From Paracoccus halophilus (GTDB lineage Bacteria > Pseudomonadota > Alphaproteobacteria > Rhodobacterales > Rhodobacteraceae): a stretch of 64,000 bases of DNA. How positions within the stretch are numbered: position 1 is the stretch's first letter; the number at the start of each line of letters is the position of its first letter. Position numbers and translations under genes: made by a program. The stretch spans positions 1-64,000 of the forward strand of contig NZ_JRKN01000013.1 in the NCBI RefSeq assembly GCF_000763905.1. Reading direction: 5' to 3'. The notes under the pieces are model-generated. The model made no database searches and was not told where the DNA came from. It saw only the letters and a program-made list of their open reading frames with translations. Below, one piece after another: positions 9,150 to 19,100 of the stretch.

Positions 9150-9508
9150 GCACCTGCCTGCTGGCCGGGGCCATGGCCGTCGCGCTTGCCCCCGGCGGCG
9201 GCTTTTCGCTGGAATGGAGCCATTCGGTCGAAAAGATCAGATGGCACGAGGAATGGCAGGTCACGCCCGGCGGGCTGCGCCTGACCCGCGCCGCCATCCA
9301 GGGCCATGGCGCGGGCATGGAGCCCGGCCCCGATGCCCGGCTGGAGGACGGCTGGCTGGTCTGGCAACCGCAGCTGCCGCCGGTGCCGGAACTGGTGCTT
9401 GCCGCCTCGGGCGCGACGGGCGGGGGATGGCGGCTATGCGGGGCGGATTGCGTCGAGCTGGGCGCGGATGCGGGCAGGGCGATCACGCTGAAGCCATGCC
9501 CGCCCTAG
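9146..9508 (+). CDS. DUF1850 protein linked to TAXI transporter
   Basis: A 120-residue small protein whose body (WSHSVEKIRWHEEW, then an RLTRAAIQGHGAGM segment) fits DUF1850. That family is nearly always encoded with TAXI TRAP transporters and is of unknown role. The N-terminus is hydrophobic and may be a signal or anchor. I chose the ATG at 9146, which overlaps the permease stop as ATGA, over the frame's first ATG at 9119. Two cysteines near the C-terminus (CGADC) are visible. Confidence 0.85.
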   Translation: MSTCLLAGAMAVALAPGGGFSLEWSHSVEKIRWHEEWQVTPGGLRLTRAAIQGHGAGMEPGPDARLEDGWLVWQPQLPPVPELVLAASGATGGGWRLCGADCVELGADAGRAITLKPCPP

Positions 9509-9715
9509 GGCCGGAACCCGCCCCGTCATTGGCGCGGATCGGATTTTCCCACTGCCCGGTGACGACAATCCGTCCCCGACCTGTCGCGGCAACGAGATCT
9601 CAGGTATGTGTCCGCCGGCCCCGGTTGATTGCGCTGCCGTCATGCGGCGGGATTTACTTGATCTTAGGATTCCCTAGATACCGTTCCCGAAACGAAAAAA
9701 CGGAGCCTCCGCTCA

Positions 9716-10297
9716 ATGCGCCTGCCGAGTCTGTCCGCCCTTGCCCTTATCGTCCTGCTGTCCGCCTGCGCCGAACAGCCGGCCGCAACGGTGACCCCGC
9801 CCACGCCCAGCCCGGTGATCGGCCTTCCCGGAAAGGTCGTGCGCACCGACGGCAACCAGGACCTGCAGCTGATCGAGCGCGGCGCGGCGCGTTGCAACCT
9901 GATCACCGCCGAAGAGATCGGCCGCGCCCTGATCGCCACCAATAATGCCCGCGCCGGGCAGGGTTTGAAGCCGCTGCAGATCAACAGAAGCGCCCAGGCG
10001 GCGGCCGAGGCCCAGGCCTGCGACATGGCGAATCGCGGCACCATGACCCATGCGGGCAGCGCGACCAAGGGGCCGTCCGCGCGGATCAAGGCCCAGGGCT
10101 ACAAGCCCACCGTCACGGCCGAGAATATCGCGGCGGGACGGTTCAATCTGGATCAGGCGACGATGGAATGGGTCGCCTCGCCAAAGCATCTGGCCAATAT
10201 CGTGATCCCCGGCCTGAAAGATTTCGGCACGGCCTATGCGACCGGCGCCGATGGCAAGACCGGGTTCCATGTCGCGGTCTATGCGCAGCCACGCTGA
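9716..10297 (+). CDS. CAP (SCP/PR-1) domain lipoprotein
   Basis: A 193-residue lipoprotein: the lipobox LSAC near residues 15-18 follows a short hydrophobic leader, so the mature protein begins at cysteine and is membrane-anchored. The rest is a CAP domain, seen in an N-N-A-R-A-G-Q-G-L-K-P-L-Q-I-N segment, a QACDMANRGTMTHAG stretch and a TAENIAAG stretch, which carry the family's histidine and glutamate. Function in bacteria is generally unknown. It stands alone, convergent with argC. A 207-base gap lies upstream, with a GGAG ribosome site just before the start. Confidence 0.85.
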   Translation: MRLPSLSALALIVLLSACAEQPAATVTPPTPSPVIGLPGKVVRTDGNQDLQLIERGAARCNLITAEEIGRALIATNNARAGQGLKPLQINRSAQAAAEAQACDMANRGTMTHAGSATKGPSARIKAQGYKPTVTAENIAAGRFNLDQATMEWVASPKHLANIVIPGLKDFGTAYATGADGKTGFHVAVYAQPR

Positions 10298-10342
10298 GAC
10301 CCCGGGCACAGGGGGAACCACCTTTGCCTCTGTCTGGCAGCG

Positions 10343-10358
10343 CCGTGCCGGGGCACGG
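10343..10358. terminator. Hairpin between convergent genes
   Basis: CCGTGC-CGGG-GCACGG is a perfect 6-bp stem with a 4-base loop in the 87-base gap between the convergent CAP-domain gene and argC. It has no T-tract on either strand, so it is at best a weak bidirectional terminator. Confidence 0.3.
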
Positions 10359-10384
10359 GCAAGGGGCTGGCCTTCTCAGGCTGG

Positions 10385-11413
10385 CTAGGGAAACAGCGGC
10401 GCCAGCATCAGCCCGGCGGTTTCCTCCAGCCCCAGCATCAGGTTGGCGTTCTGCAAGGCCTGACCGCTCGATCCCTTGCACAGGTTGTCCAGCGTCGAGA
10501 CGACCAGCGCGCGGCCGGAAATCCGGTCGCCCGTCACGCCGATATGGCAGAAATTCGACCCCTGCACATGCGCCATCGCCGGCAACTGCCCGAAGGGCAG
10601 CACCACGATAAAGGGCTCATCGGCATAGGCCGCCTGCAGCGCGGCATGGACGGCCTCGGCCTCGCCTTTCAGGTAGCACGATGCCAGGATGCCGCGATTG
10701 ACCGGCACCAGATGGGGGGTGAACTGAATGTGCACCGGCCGCCCGGCAATGGCCGAGAATTCCTGATCGAACTCGCCCAGATGGCGGTGCTTGCCGCCCT
10801 GGGAATAACCCGCCACATCGCCGGAGCGCTCGGCGAACAGCATGTTTTCCTTGAGCGAACGCCCGGCGCCCGACACGCCGTTCTTCAGATCGCAGATGAT
10901 ATCGTCGATATCGATCAGCCCCGAGCCGATCAGCGGCCGCAGTGCGAATTGCACCGTCGCTGCGTTGCAGCCGGTGCCCGCCACCAGCCGCGCATCCCTG
11001 ATCTGGTCGCGATAGAATTCGGTCAGGCCATAGACGGCCTGCGGCTGGATATCGGGCGCGGCATGATCCAGCCCGTACCACTTCCTGTATTCCGCCGGGT
11101 CGCGCAGCCGGAAATCCGCGCCCAGATCCACCACCTTGACCGACTCCGGCAATTGCCCGACCAGCGGCTGGCTCAGCCCGTGCGGCAGCGCGCAAAAGAC
11201 CAGATCGATGCCGGAAAAGTCGATCTCCTCCATCCGGACCAGCGCCGGCAATTGCAGATGCCGCAAATGCGGAAAGACCGCATCATAGCCCTGCCCCGCC
11301 TTTCGGTCGGCCGACAGCGCCGCGATCCTGATCTGCGGATGGGTCGCCAGCAGGCGGACCAGTTCGGCACCGGTATAGCCCGATGCTCCCAGGATGGCGG
11401 CGTTCAGCGTCAT
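10385..11413 (-). CDS. argC: N-acetyl-gamma-glutamyl-phosphate reductase
   Basis: This 342-residue enzyme catalyses the NADPH-dependent reduction of N-acetylglutamyl phosphate to the semialdehyde in arginine biosynthesis. The N-terminal GASGYTG (9-15) is the nucleotide-binding loop. The catalytic cysteine is C149 in [22 protein letters not shown] segment and a C-terminal [11 protein letters not shown] segment are typical of the family. The open frame extends far upstream to 12439, but the ATG at 11413 gives the standard length and N-terminus. The gene is monocistronic here and divergent from panB across a 222-base gap. Confidence 0.95.
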   Translation of the reverse strand: MTLNAAILGASGYTGAELVRLLATHPQIRIAALSADRKAGQGYDAVFPHLRHLQLPALVRMEEIDFSGIDLVFCALPHGLSQPLVGQLPESVKVVDLGADFRLRDPAEYRKWYGLDHAAPDIQPQAVYGLTEFYRDQIRDARLVAGTGCNAATVQFALRPLIGSGLIDIDDIICDLKNGVSGAGRSLKENMLFAERSGDVAGYSQGGKHRHLGEFDQEFSAIAGRPVHIQFTPHLVPVNRGILASCYLKGEAEAVHAALQAAYADEPFIVVLPFGQLPAMAHVQGSNFCHIGVTGDRISGRALVVSTLDNLCKGSSGQALQNANLMLGLEETAGLMLAPLFP

Positions 11414-11635
11414 GTCGGTCACCACATGAATTGCGATCGTCCCGGCCTTGCGGGACCTGCAACGCAGTAGGCCCCCGCGACCGGTCATGTCAAGAATACT
11501 GCCGGGCCGCGGCCTGCCCAGGGTTCGATTCCTGCCCGCATCCGCAGAAAAAGGAACAGAAATTGCGGGACAATGACGGTTTGATCCAATATTCCCCTTA
11601 CGGCGATGACCGGCAGCCAGAACGGAGACCGACTG

Positions 11636-12466
11636 ATGAGCGCGACCCCCGACCGCACAGCCCGCCTGGGCGCGAACGATATCCGCGCCCGCAAGGGGGC
11701 AGAGCCCATCGTTTGCCTGACCGCCTATACCACGCCCATGGCCAGGCTGGTGGACCGCCATTGCGACCTTCTGCTGGTCGGCGACAGCCTGGGCATGGTG
11801 GTGCATGGCCTGCCTTCGACCGTCGGCGTGACCATGGAGATGATGATCCTGCACGGCCAGGCGGTGGCGCGCGGCGCCTCGCATGGCTGCATGGTGGTCG
11901 ATCTGCCCTTCGGCAGCTATGAACAGGGGCGCGAGCAGGCATTTCGCAATGCCGCCAGGCTGATGGCGGAAACCGGCTGCCAGGCGGTCAAGCTGGAAGG
12001 CGGCCGGCACATGGCCGATACCGTCGCCTTTCTGGTGCAGCGCGGCATCCCGGTCATGGGCCATATCGGCCTGACGCCGCAATCGGTGAACACGCTGGGC
12101 GGCTACCGGGTTCAGGGGCGCGGCCATCACGAGGCCGAGCGGCTGGTGGCCGATGCCGTGGCGCTGGCCGATGCCGGCGCCTTTTCGGTGGTGCTCGAAA
12201 AACTGCCCGAGATGCTGGGCCGGCGCATCACGCAGGAAATTCCGGTCCCGACCATCGGCATCGGCGCCGGCGTGGATTGCGACGGGCAGGTGCTGGTCGT
12301 CGACGACATGCTGGGCCTGTTTGCCGATTTCCGGCCCAAATTCGTCAAGCGCTATGCCGAGCTGGCCGCCACGGCCGAGGCCGCGATCACCGCCTATGCC
12401 GCCGAGGTGCGCGCGCGGCGCTTTCCCGGTCCCGAGCACAGCTTTGGCGAAGGCAAGCCGGCATGA
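11636..12466 (+). CDS. panB: 3-methyl-2-oxobutanoate hydroxymethyltransferase
   Basis: This 276-residue enzyme transfers a hydroxymethyl group from methylene-tetrahydrofolate to ketoisovalerate, the first step of pantothenate synthesis. Visible signatures are [11 protein letters not shown], the metal-binding [13 protein letters not shown], and [16 protein letters not shown] and IGIGAG. The ATG at 11636 has a GGAG upstream and gives the family's normal start; an ATG at 11606 is in frame but adds a non-homologous tail. It is coupled to panC by an ATGA overlap. Confidence 0.95.
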   Translation: MSATPDRTARLGANDIRARKGAEPIVCLTAYTTPMARLVDRHCDLLLVGDSLGMVVHGLPSTVGVTMEMMILHGQAVARGASHGCMVVDLPFGSYEQGREQAFRNAARLMAETGCQAVKLEGGRHMADTVAFLVQRGIPVMGHIGLTPQSVNTLGGYRVQGRGHHEAERLVADAVALADAGAFSVVLEKLPEMLGRRITQEIPVPTIGIGAGVDCDGQVLVVDDMLGLFADFRPKFVKRYAELAATAEAAITAYAAEVRARRFPGPEHSFGEGKPA

Positions 12467-13314
12467 GCGCAGAGATCATCCGCTCGCTGGCCGAGTTGCG
12501 CGCCCTGACCCGCACCTGGAAGACGCGCGGCGAATCCATCGGCGTGGTGCCGACCATGGGCGCGCTGCATGAGGGCCACCTGAGCCTTGTGCGGGCCGCC
12601 AAGGCGCGCTGCGCCCGCGTCGTCGTGACCCTGTTCGTCAATCCGCGACAGTTCAACAATCCCGAGGATCTCGCGAATTACCCCCGGACCGAGCATGAGG
12701 ATGCCGCGCTGCTCGACCCGCTGGAGGTCGAGGCACTGTTCGTGCCCGCCCCGGACGAGATGTATCCGTCCGGCCATGCGACGGTGATTTCGGTTTCCGG
12801 CGTCAGCGAGCCGCTGGAAGGCGCGCATCGGCCCGGCCATTTCGACGGGGTGGCGACGGTGGTGACGCTGCTTCTGAACATGACGCAGGCGGATTACGCC
12901 TTTTTCGGGGAAAAGGACTGGCAGCAATTGCAGCTGGTCCGGCGGCTGGTCGCCGATCTGCGGATGCCGGTGGGGATCGTCCCCTGCCCCTGCATCCGGG
13001 CGGCGGACGGGCTGGCGCTGTCCTCGCGCAATCAGCGGCTGTCGCCCGGCGCGCGCGCCCGGGCCGCCGCCCTGCCCCGCTCCCTGACGGAGGCCGCCCG
13101 GCGGATCGAGGCTGGAGAGCCAGTCGCGACCGCGCTGGCCGAGGCAAAGGCGACACTGGCCGCGGCCGGTTTCGGCCCGGTCGAGTATCTGGACCTGCGC
13201 GACGCCGAAACCCTGACCGCGCCCGTCTCCGGCCGGCCGGCCCGGCTGCTGGCTGCGGCCTGGCTGGACGGGATACGGCTGATCGACAATCTGGCGGTCG
13301 CATTGCCCGGCTGA
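12463..13314 (+). CDS. panC: Pantoate-beta-alanine ligase
   Basis: This 283-residue cytoplasmic enzyme joins pantoate to beta-alanine with ATP in the final step of pantothenate synthesis. The nucleotidyl-transferase signature HxGH is seen as [11 protein letters not shown] near residue 30, and the second conserved site as LSSRNQRLS near 190. [19 protein letters not shown] and KDWQQLQ are further family motifs. The ATG at 12463 overlaps the panB stop, so both enzymes are translated together. No panD is present in the window. Confidence 0.95.
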   Translation: MSAEIIRSLAELRALTRTWKTRGESIGVVPTMGALHEGHLSLVRAAKARCARVVVTLFVNPRQFNNPEDLANYPRTEHEDAALLDPLEVEALFVPAPDEMYPSGHATVISVSGVSEPLEGAHRPGHFDGVATVVTLLLNMTQADYAFFGEKDWQQLQLVRRLVADLRMPVGIVPCPCIRAADGLALSSRNQRLSPGARARAAALPRSLTEAARRIEAGEPVATALAEAKATLAAAGFGPVEYLDLRDAETLTAPVSGRPARLLAAAWLDGIRLIDNLAVALPG

Positions 13315-13369
13315 TCCGGACCTTTCGCAGCGCGCATCCGCCAGAGGTCCGACCCGGGTTCGGGGGCAG

Positions 13370-14431
13370 CTATGCGGATACCGGGTCCTCGGCGCCGGGT
13401 TTGGCGCAGGGCGGCATCGGGCAGCGATCGGCACTGGCCGGCAGCGCCATCGCCGTCCGCCGGCTGCCGCTGCGTTCGCTGGCCAGGATCAGGCTGGCCC
13501 CCGGCCCCGCCGAGATGCCCGCCACCACCGATAGCAGCGCCGACGCCGCCCCGACATCGCCCACCGCCTGCGCCGTCGTCAGCACCGGCAATTCTGCGGC
13601 GTCGGGACCCAGTGCGGAAATCACCCGGCCCAGTTCCTCGGCCCGCCAGCGGCCGCCCGAGGCGTCCGAGATGATCCGCACGAAGCCCGGCGCTTGCGCA
13701 ATGCTTTCCCGCGCCGCCTCGGCCAGCACGTTTTCGCCGGGCTGCGCGCCGCCCTCCGGGGCATCGGGCTGGATGTCCTCAATCCCCGAGGCGCAACCGA
13801 CAAGACGCGGGCAGCCGTCATCCGCCCCGTTGCTGGGCGCGACCAGCATGCAGACCGCCGCCTCGGAGGGAACCGCGTTCCATGGGCTGTTGCGGTCGCG
13901 CAGCTCGCCCCGCGCGGCCAGCATGTCCAGCACCATCGGCGCGACCAGCGTATCGGCGGCGGCAACATAGATGTGGCGTTCCTTGTCGCGCGCGAATGTG
14001 TGGGCCGCGCGCTCCAGCGCCGCCAGACCCACGGCATGTTCGCCAAAGATCATCTGGACCGCGCTCATGCCGTCGAATTTCAGCCTTGCGGCGGCGGCGG
14101 TAAAGCGTTCGCGCATGCCGGGATAAATGCCCAGCAGCAGCGGCAGGGCCAGGATCAGTTCGGCGCGCGCGGGCTGCATGCCCCGGGCAATCTGCGCATC
14201 GCGGCAGGCCGCCCAGGCGCGTTGCACCAAAAGCGCCACGCGCGAGGCGAAATCGACATGGTCGCGCAGCCCCGAGGCCCAGCACATGATCTGTCTTTGC
14301 CCGTCCCGTCCGACCCAGCGGGGATGGCGATGGAAATGCGGCCGCCCCTCGACCAGCATGGCGGCCTGGGCAAGGCTGTCGCCATCGGCCGCCGTCGCAA
14401 GCCCCCAGGCAAGGATCGAGACGCCGTTCAT
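13370..14431 (-). CDS. Ketosynthase-like protein, probably T6SS accessory
   Basis: A 353-residue protein with the layout of the thiolase/beta-ketoacyl-synthase fold. The segment AVGLAALERA followed by IYVAAADTL and then PSEAAVCML matches the nucleophile elbow, dimer strand and G-E-A-A region of ketosynthases. I see no cysteine at the elbow (the region reads FGEHAVG), so it is probably not a condensing enzyme. Such catalytically poor ketosynthase-like proteins are known beside T6SS effectors, where their role is unclear. I took the ATG at 14431 because the upstream 28 codons are not family-like. It is the last gene of the leftward effector block, after a 449-base gap. Confidence 0.6.
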   Translation of the reverse strand: MNGVSILAWGLATAADGDSLAQAAMLVEGRPHFHRHPRWVGRDGQRQIMCWASGLRDHVDFASRVALLVQRAWAACRDAQIARGMQPARAELILALPLLLGIYPGMRERFTAAAARLKFDGMSAVQMIFGEHAVGLAALERAAHTFARDKERHIYVAAADTLVAPMVLDMLAARGELRDRNSPWNAVPSEAAVCMLVAPSNGADDGCPRLVGCASGIEDIQPDAPEGGAQPGENVLAEAARESIAQAPGFVRIISDASGGRWRAEELGRVISALGPDAAELPVLTTAQAVGDVGAASALLSVVAGISAGPGASLILASERSGSRRTAMALPASADRCPMPPCAKPGAEDPVSA

Positions 14432-14880
14432 GTCGCGCGGCGCGGCGCGGCATCGCGTCGCCGCCGGGTCACCGGCCGGATCGCCGGGAATGGCGCGCTG
14501 TCTTGAACCTCGCACATCTCAAACAACCGAATGCTCGCCCAGCCCTGGCAGCACGGGAGATGCTGCGACCACCATTCCCAATCCAGCAGTAACACGCGCA
14601 GATTGTATCTCAGTGCAGCCCGAAAAAACGGGGCGGCACATCATATTTCCGGCACGGCGCGCTGGTTTGACGCATAATTTCCATTTTTCATATCGCAAAG
14701 CCGAATTTTTCCAAAGGCCGATCTGGATCGAATTTTTCCGCCGCTGAGCCATGCAGGCATTGCATCTCTCCCGGAGGTGGTGCCGATCGGACCCGGTATC
14801 GGACATAGCGCGCCCCATCGCGGGTGATCGCTGCGCGATGCGGTAACCGCCGGGCACCCGGCGGCTCGGGGCCGCGAGGC
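14432..14880. other. Intergenic region between immunity candidate and ketosynthase-like gene
   Basis: This 449-base gap holds no gene I can support. Positions 14620-14740 are markedly AT-richer than the surroundings, with runs such as AATTTTT, and probably hold the promoter of the leftward ketosynthase-like gene. The left-facing frame from 14884 begins at TTG and has no recognisable content. Confidence 0.45.
14847..14864 (-). terminator. Hairpin after DUF3396 gene
   Basis: CCGCCGG-GCAC-CCGGCGG is a perfect 7-bp GC-rich stem beginning 16 bases after the DUF3396 stop codon on the leftward transcript. It lacks a clear T-tract, so its termination strength is uncertain. Confidence 0.45.
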
Positions 14881-15891
14881 TCAATCCTGAAGGTCGAAGC
14901 GGTGCAGCCAGTTCAAGGTCTCTTCATAGGCATCCAGCGGGCGGGGGACCTCGATCAGATCCATGGGGTTCTGCTGATAATCGTCGAAGCGCAGCGCCTG
15001 AAGGGCATCATTCACCACCCGATAGGCCTTGGGGATATCGCCCATGTTCACGTCGCCGGGCTGCGGCTCGGGGCCGGCGCGCAGCACGATGCCGCCGGGA
15101 TAGTCCAGCACCGATATGCCGGGCGGCATACCCTCGGGGCCGGGACGCTCCATTACCCCGGCCCAGGCGGCGGCAAGCCTGCCGGCCAGCGCCTCGCGCC
15201 CCCCCAGCCGCGCCAGGATGCCATCGCCCAGAATCGTCAGCCAGTTGATGCCCGAGATGTTGCGCCCGCCACGGCCCTTGGCCGCGACCGGATAGGGCAG
15301 CAGGCAATTCAGCCCCGGAAACCGCGCCAGATAAGGCCATGCCATGCCCCTGCGGCTGCGGTCGCTGCCGAATTCGTGAACCGGCGCAATGCCGGCCAGC
15401 CCGTGCATCGGCCGGAGGATCGCGCACCAGTCCAGCAGCGCCGCAAGATAGGCCTCATCGCCGGTGGCCAGAAAGGACAGTGGCACCGCCGCGTCAAAGG
15501 TCGAGATCGCATCCGCCCCCTCTGATCCGGCGGGCAGTTCGGCAACCGCCTGCCATTTCGGCGGCGCGACCGGCAACGAGGTCAGATGCGGCGAATAGGC
15601 CTCGGTCGCGGGGTCGATCTGCTCGACCAGCGCATGGCAGGCCGCCGGGAAATCCACCGCCGCGATCGGCCGCAGCTCGACCGCCGCGCCGGGCTGCATA
15701 TGGGTGATGCGGCGGGTGGAAAGCCGGTGAAACCGCGCCATCGCCTCGACCACCGCATGGCGCGTCTCGCGCCGGTCGCCGCGATCCAGAAACAGCCGGG
15801 CCTGCAGGCCGAACCCCATGGCTGGCTGGCCGGTGCGCTGGTCCGCGACAAGCAGCTGGTCGAATTCTATGTATCGGGCCGGTCTGTTCAT
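14881..15891 (-). CDS. DUF3396 family protein, candidate T6SS immunity protein
   Basis: A 336-residue protein with no signal peptide, so probably cytoplasmic. The INWLTILGDGILARLGG stretch (about residues 217-233) and the surrounding pattern resemble DUF3396 (PF11876), a family described as immunity to a VRR-Nuc T6SS effector. It is the first gene downstream of the Rhs effector, 242 bases after its stop, which is the expected place for the gene protecting the producer from the toxin tip. The gap may let it have its own promoter. The family assignment is from memory of motifs; the immunity role is inferred from context. Confidence 0.65.
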   Translation of the reverse strand: MNRPARYIEFDQLLVADQRTGQPAMGFGLQARLFLDRGDRRETRHAVVEAMARFHRLSTRRITHMQPGAAVELRPIAAVDFPAACHALVEQIDPATEAYSPHLTSLPVAPPKWQAVAELPAGSEGADAISTFDAAVPLSFLATGDEAYLAALLDWCAILRPMHGLAGIAPVHEFGSDRSRRGMAWPYLARFPGLNCLLPYPVAAKGRGGRNISGINWLTILGDGILARLGGREALAGRLAAAWAGVMERPGPEGMPPGISVLDYPGGIVLRAGPEPQPGDVNMGDIPKAYRVVNDALQALRFDDYQQNPMDLIEVPRPLDAYEETLNWLHRFDLQD

Positions 15892-16133
15892 GGCTTCGGG
15901 CAGATCACGGCAAGGGGCGCGATCGGTTGCCGGAAAACCGGGCGTTCATCGGGTTGAGCTTGCCTGTCCATTCCGGATTGATGCCAAACAATTGCAAGGA
16001 TTACATCGCCCTATCGTCACCCTGACGGCCATGAAACGCAAGTCGCGTTTGCGGACAGGGCAGAATCCCGCCGCCCCGCGGAAAGCTTCGCGCCAGCCCC
16101 GGCAGGCGGGTGAAAAAGATCCACCTCCCGGCC

Positions 16134-19100
16134 TCAGTAACCGCATCGGTTCAGGCTGGGGCGGACGCCATTCCGGGCCTTGTATTCTACCATCCGCCAG
16201 GGCTGCCACTGAGGCATCTGCGCGAAGCTGGCCATTTCCGCCATCTGCATATGGTCATTGTCACGCATGCAACAGGCTTGCGAATAGCACCCGATCGGGG
16301 TGGGATTGCCGGTCTCGGCGAAGGTCGGGATGCGGCAGGGGCCACCATCCGGCGCGCTTTCGCGGATGATATGGCCACAGGTGACGCGGGTTCTGGCCGG
16401 GGATGTGCCGTGCAGGGCCGCGCCCGGCATGACACTGGGCTTGGGGTATTTCCCGCCGCAGGCCTGCAACAGGCCGTTGCGGTCGTAGCGGCCGCGATTT
16501 GCCTGACGGAAATCGTCCCGCAGGTCCAGCCCCCAGGGATCGACCCAATATTGCGGATTGGGCACGTAGCGGGCCAGAACCTCGCCACCGGCCAGACCGA
16601 TCGGGTCCTGATTGATATAGCAGGCCGAGGCCGGGTCGTAATGGCGGAAACGGTTGTAATGCAGCCCGGTCTCGGCGTCGTAATACTGCCCCTGAAAGCG
16701 CAGGTTGTTTTCGACCCGCTCGACATAGACGCGGCCGATCCCGCCCCAGGCCTTCAGCGCGACCTGCCAGACCAGCTCGCCGCGTTCATTGGTCAGCTCC
16801 TGCGGTGTCCCCAGATGGTCGTTCCAGTACAGCAGCACCACGCCTTCGTGTTCCGGCGAGCGGCGGCGGATCTGGGCGGCCGGGCGAAAGCTGCCGGGTT
16901 CGTGGATATAGACCACGGCAAAGGCGTCCCCGGGCCCCGACATGTCGCCGCGCCCCTCGGCCAGCAGATTGTCGCCATCCCACAGAAACCAGGTGGTTTC
17001 CTCGGCGGTCAGCCGGGCCTCGGGCGGCGGGGCCGCCGTGTCCGAGGCGTCATTGGCGGCGACCAGCGGCGCGGTTTCCTCGCGGTGGTATTTCAGCACC
17101 CGCCGCCCCAACGCGTCATAGGCGAAATGCGTGGTGCGATAGACCCCGCCCGAGGTCTCGCGCACCTCGGCAAGCTGGTTCATGTCGTCGTAATCGAACT
17201 GATAGACATGCCGCCCGCCCCAGCCGCGCCGCATCTCGATCCGGTTGCCGGCATCGTCATAGCGGTAATGCGCATCGCCGCGCATCAGCAGCCTTCCGCC
17301 CACGACCGAGGCATTGCGCACGCTTTCCACCTCGGCCAGGATATTGCCCGCCGGATCAAAGGCAAAGACCTCGCGCGTGCCGCCACCCGAGACGCGGCGC
17401 AGCTGTTCGCGGGCATCGTATTGAAAGGCGCGGTCGCCGCGCACCAGATCGCGGATCGTGCGGATCAGGCCGACGGTATCATAGCCATAGCTGCGGCCAA
17501 AGACCGGCCGGTCCTGTTGCCGCCGGCTGGCCTGCTGCCGCTCGATCCGGCCCTGCGGATCGTAATCGGTTACCATGCTGACATGGCCGCCGTCGCGGCG
17601 GGTTTCGCGCCCCATGCGATCGCGGCTCAGGCGCAGCACCTCGCGCCCCTGAAAGCTCAGCCGTTCGAAGCGGCCACCCGGGTCGTAGCCATAGCCCACC
17701 ACGCGCCCGTCGGGCAGCATGGTGCTGATGCGTTCGCCGCGCAGGGACAGGGCATGGGCGATTTCCGCCCCGCCCTGGGTTTCGCGCAGCACCAGACCGC
17801 GCGGATCATAGACAAAGCCGACGCGCCGGAACGGGTTTTCGGCCAGGATCAACCGGCCCAGAGGATCATAGCCATAGCGGGCCCAGGCCCCGTCCGAGCA
17901 TTGCCGCTGCAGCAGCCGCCCGCTCGGGTCGCGGGTCAGATGGTGGCCGCGATGGCCGTCCTCGTGGCGGATCACATGGCCGGCCGCGTCATAGTGATAG
18001 CGCTGGCGGCGACCGTCAAAGCCGATCTCGCCGATCAGCCGCTCGGCGCGGTCGTATTCCAGCGCATGGATCTCGCCGGATTCGTTCTGCAGGCCGATCA
18101 GGTTCATTTCGCTGTCATAGCTGTAGCGGAATCGGGTCCCGTCGGGATTTGTGCGCAGCGCGGGACCCGGCAGGCCGGCGAAATCCCAGGCCGTGCGCTG
18201 ACCGGCCGGATCGACATATTCGATCAGGCTGCCATCCGCGTCATAGGCCATGCGCGTCGCGCGGCCGTCAGGGGCCAGGATCTCGACCAGCCGGTCATGC
18301 ACGTCATAGCGATAGCGCGAGGTTCCCGCGCCCTCGATCGTTTCCTCCTGCACGCGGCCGAAACCGTCGCGGCGATAGCTGACGCAGCCGCCCGTCGCGC
18401 CGCGTTCCTCGGCCAGCCAGCCCTGTTTGGTCCAGCTGTAACGCGCCAGCGCGCCCTCGAGATCGCGAATGACCAGCGGCAGGCCGCGCGCGTCGCGCAG
18501 CGCCAGCACGGTGTGCCCGGTCGGATCGGTGAACGATATCAGGTTGCCGCGCGCGTCATAGGCCGACAGGCTTTCATGGCCCATCGCATCGACATGACAT
18601 GCCACGTTATGGAAATTCGGACTGGCCGGATCCTGGCTGGCATAGAGGAAACGCTCGCGGGCGCCACACTCGTCCTGAAACCAGACGAGCCGCCCGAATT
18701 CGTCATGGCCGCTGTGTTGGGTGCAGCCATTCGCATCGGTGCTCAGCGCGCATTCGCCGAAGCGGTTGAACTTTGCCGTGCTCAGCGCGCCCATCGGCGA
18801 AAGGCAGCGCGTGACAAAGCCGTGCCGGTCCCAGAAATAGCGCTCGACCTGGTTCTTGCCATTGCGCACCCAAGTATAAGACCGATCCGGCTCATAGTGG
18901 ATTTCGCGCATGTAGATGCCGCCATCGCCCCAGGTGCGGGTGCAGCGCGCCTCGGTTCCGGCGGCGGGATCGTCCCATTCGAAATAGAAGGACAGGCCGC
19001 TGCGCCGCGTCTCGCGCACCAGCAGGCCCTGGTAATAGGCGTAAAGAAAGGCCGAGCCGCCGGCATTGCGCGCCATTTTCAGATCGCCCGCCGGATCGTA

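Noticed and set aside
14519..14884. Leftward 121-codon frame after the DUF3396 gene
   Set aside because: It starts at TTG, runs through a terminator-like hairpin and an AT-rich promoter-like region, and shows no recognisable content.
15946..16209. Leftward 87-codon frame between rhs and the DUF3396 gene, considered as a separate immunity gene
   Set aside because: It begins inside the Rhs coding region in another frame, and its Arg/Pro-rich product looks like an out-of-frame translation.
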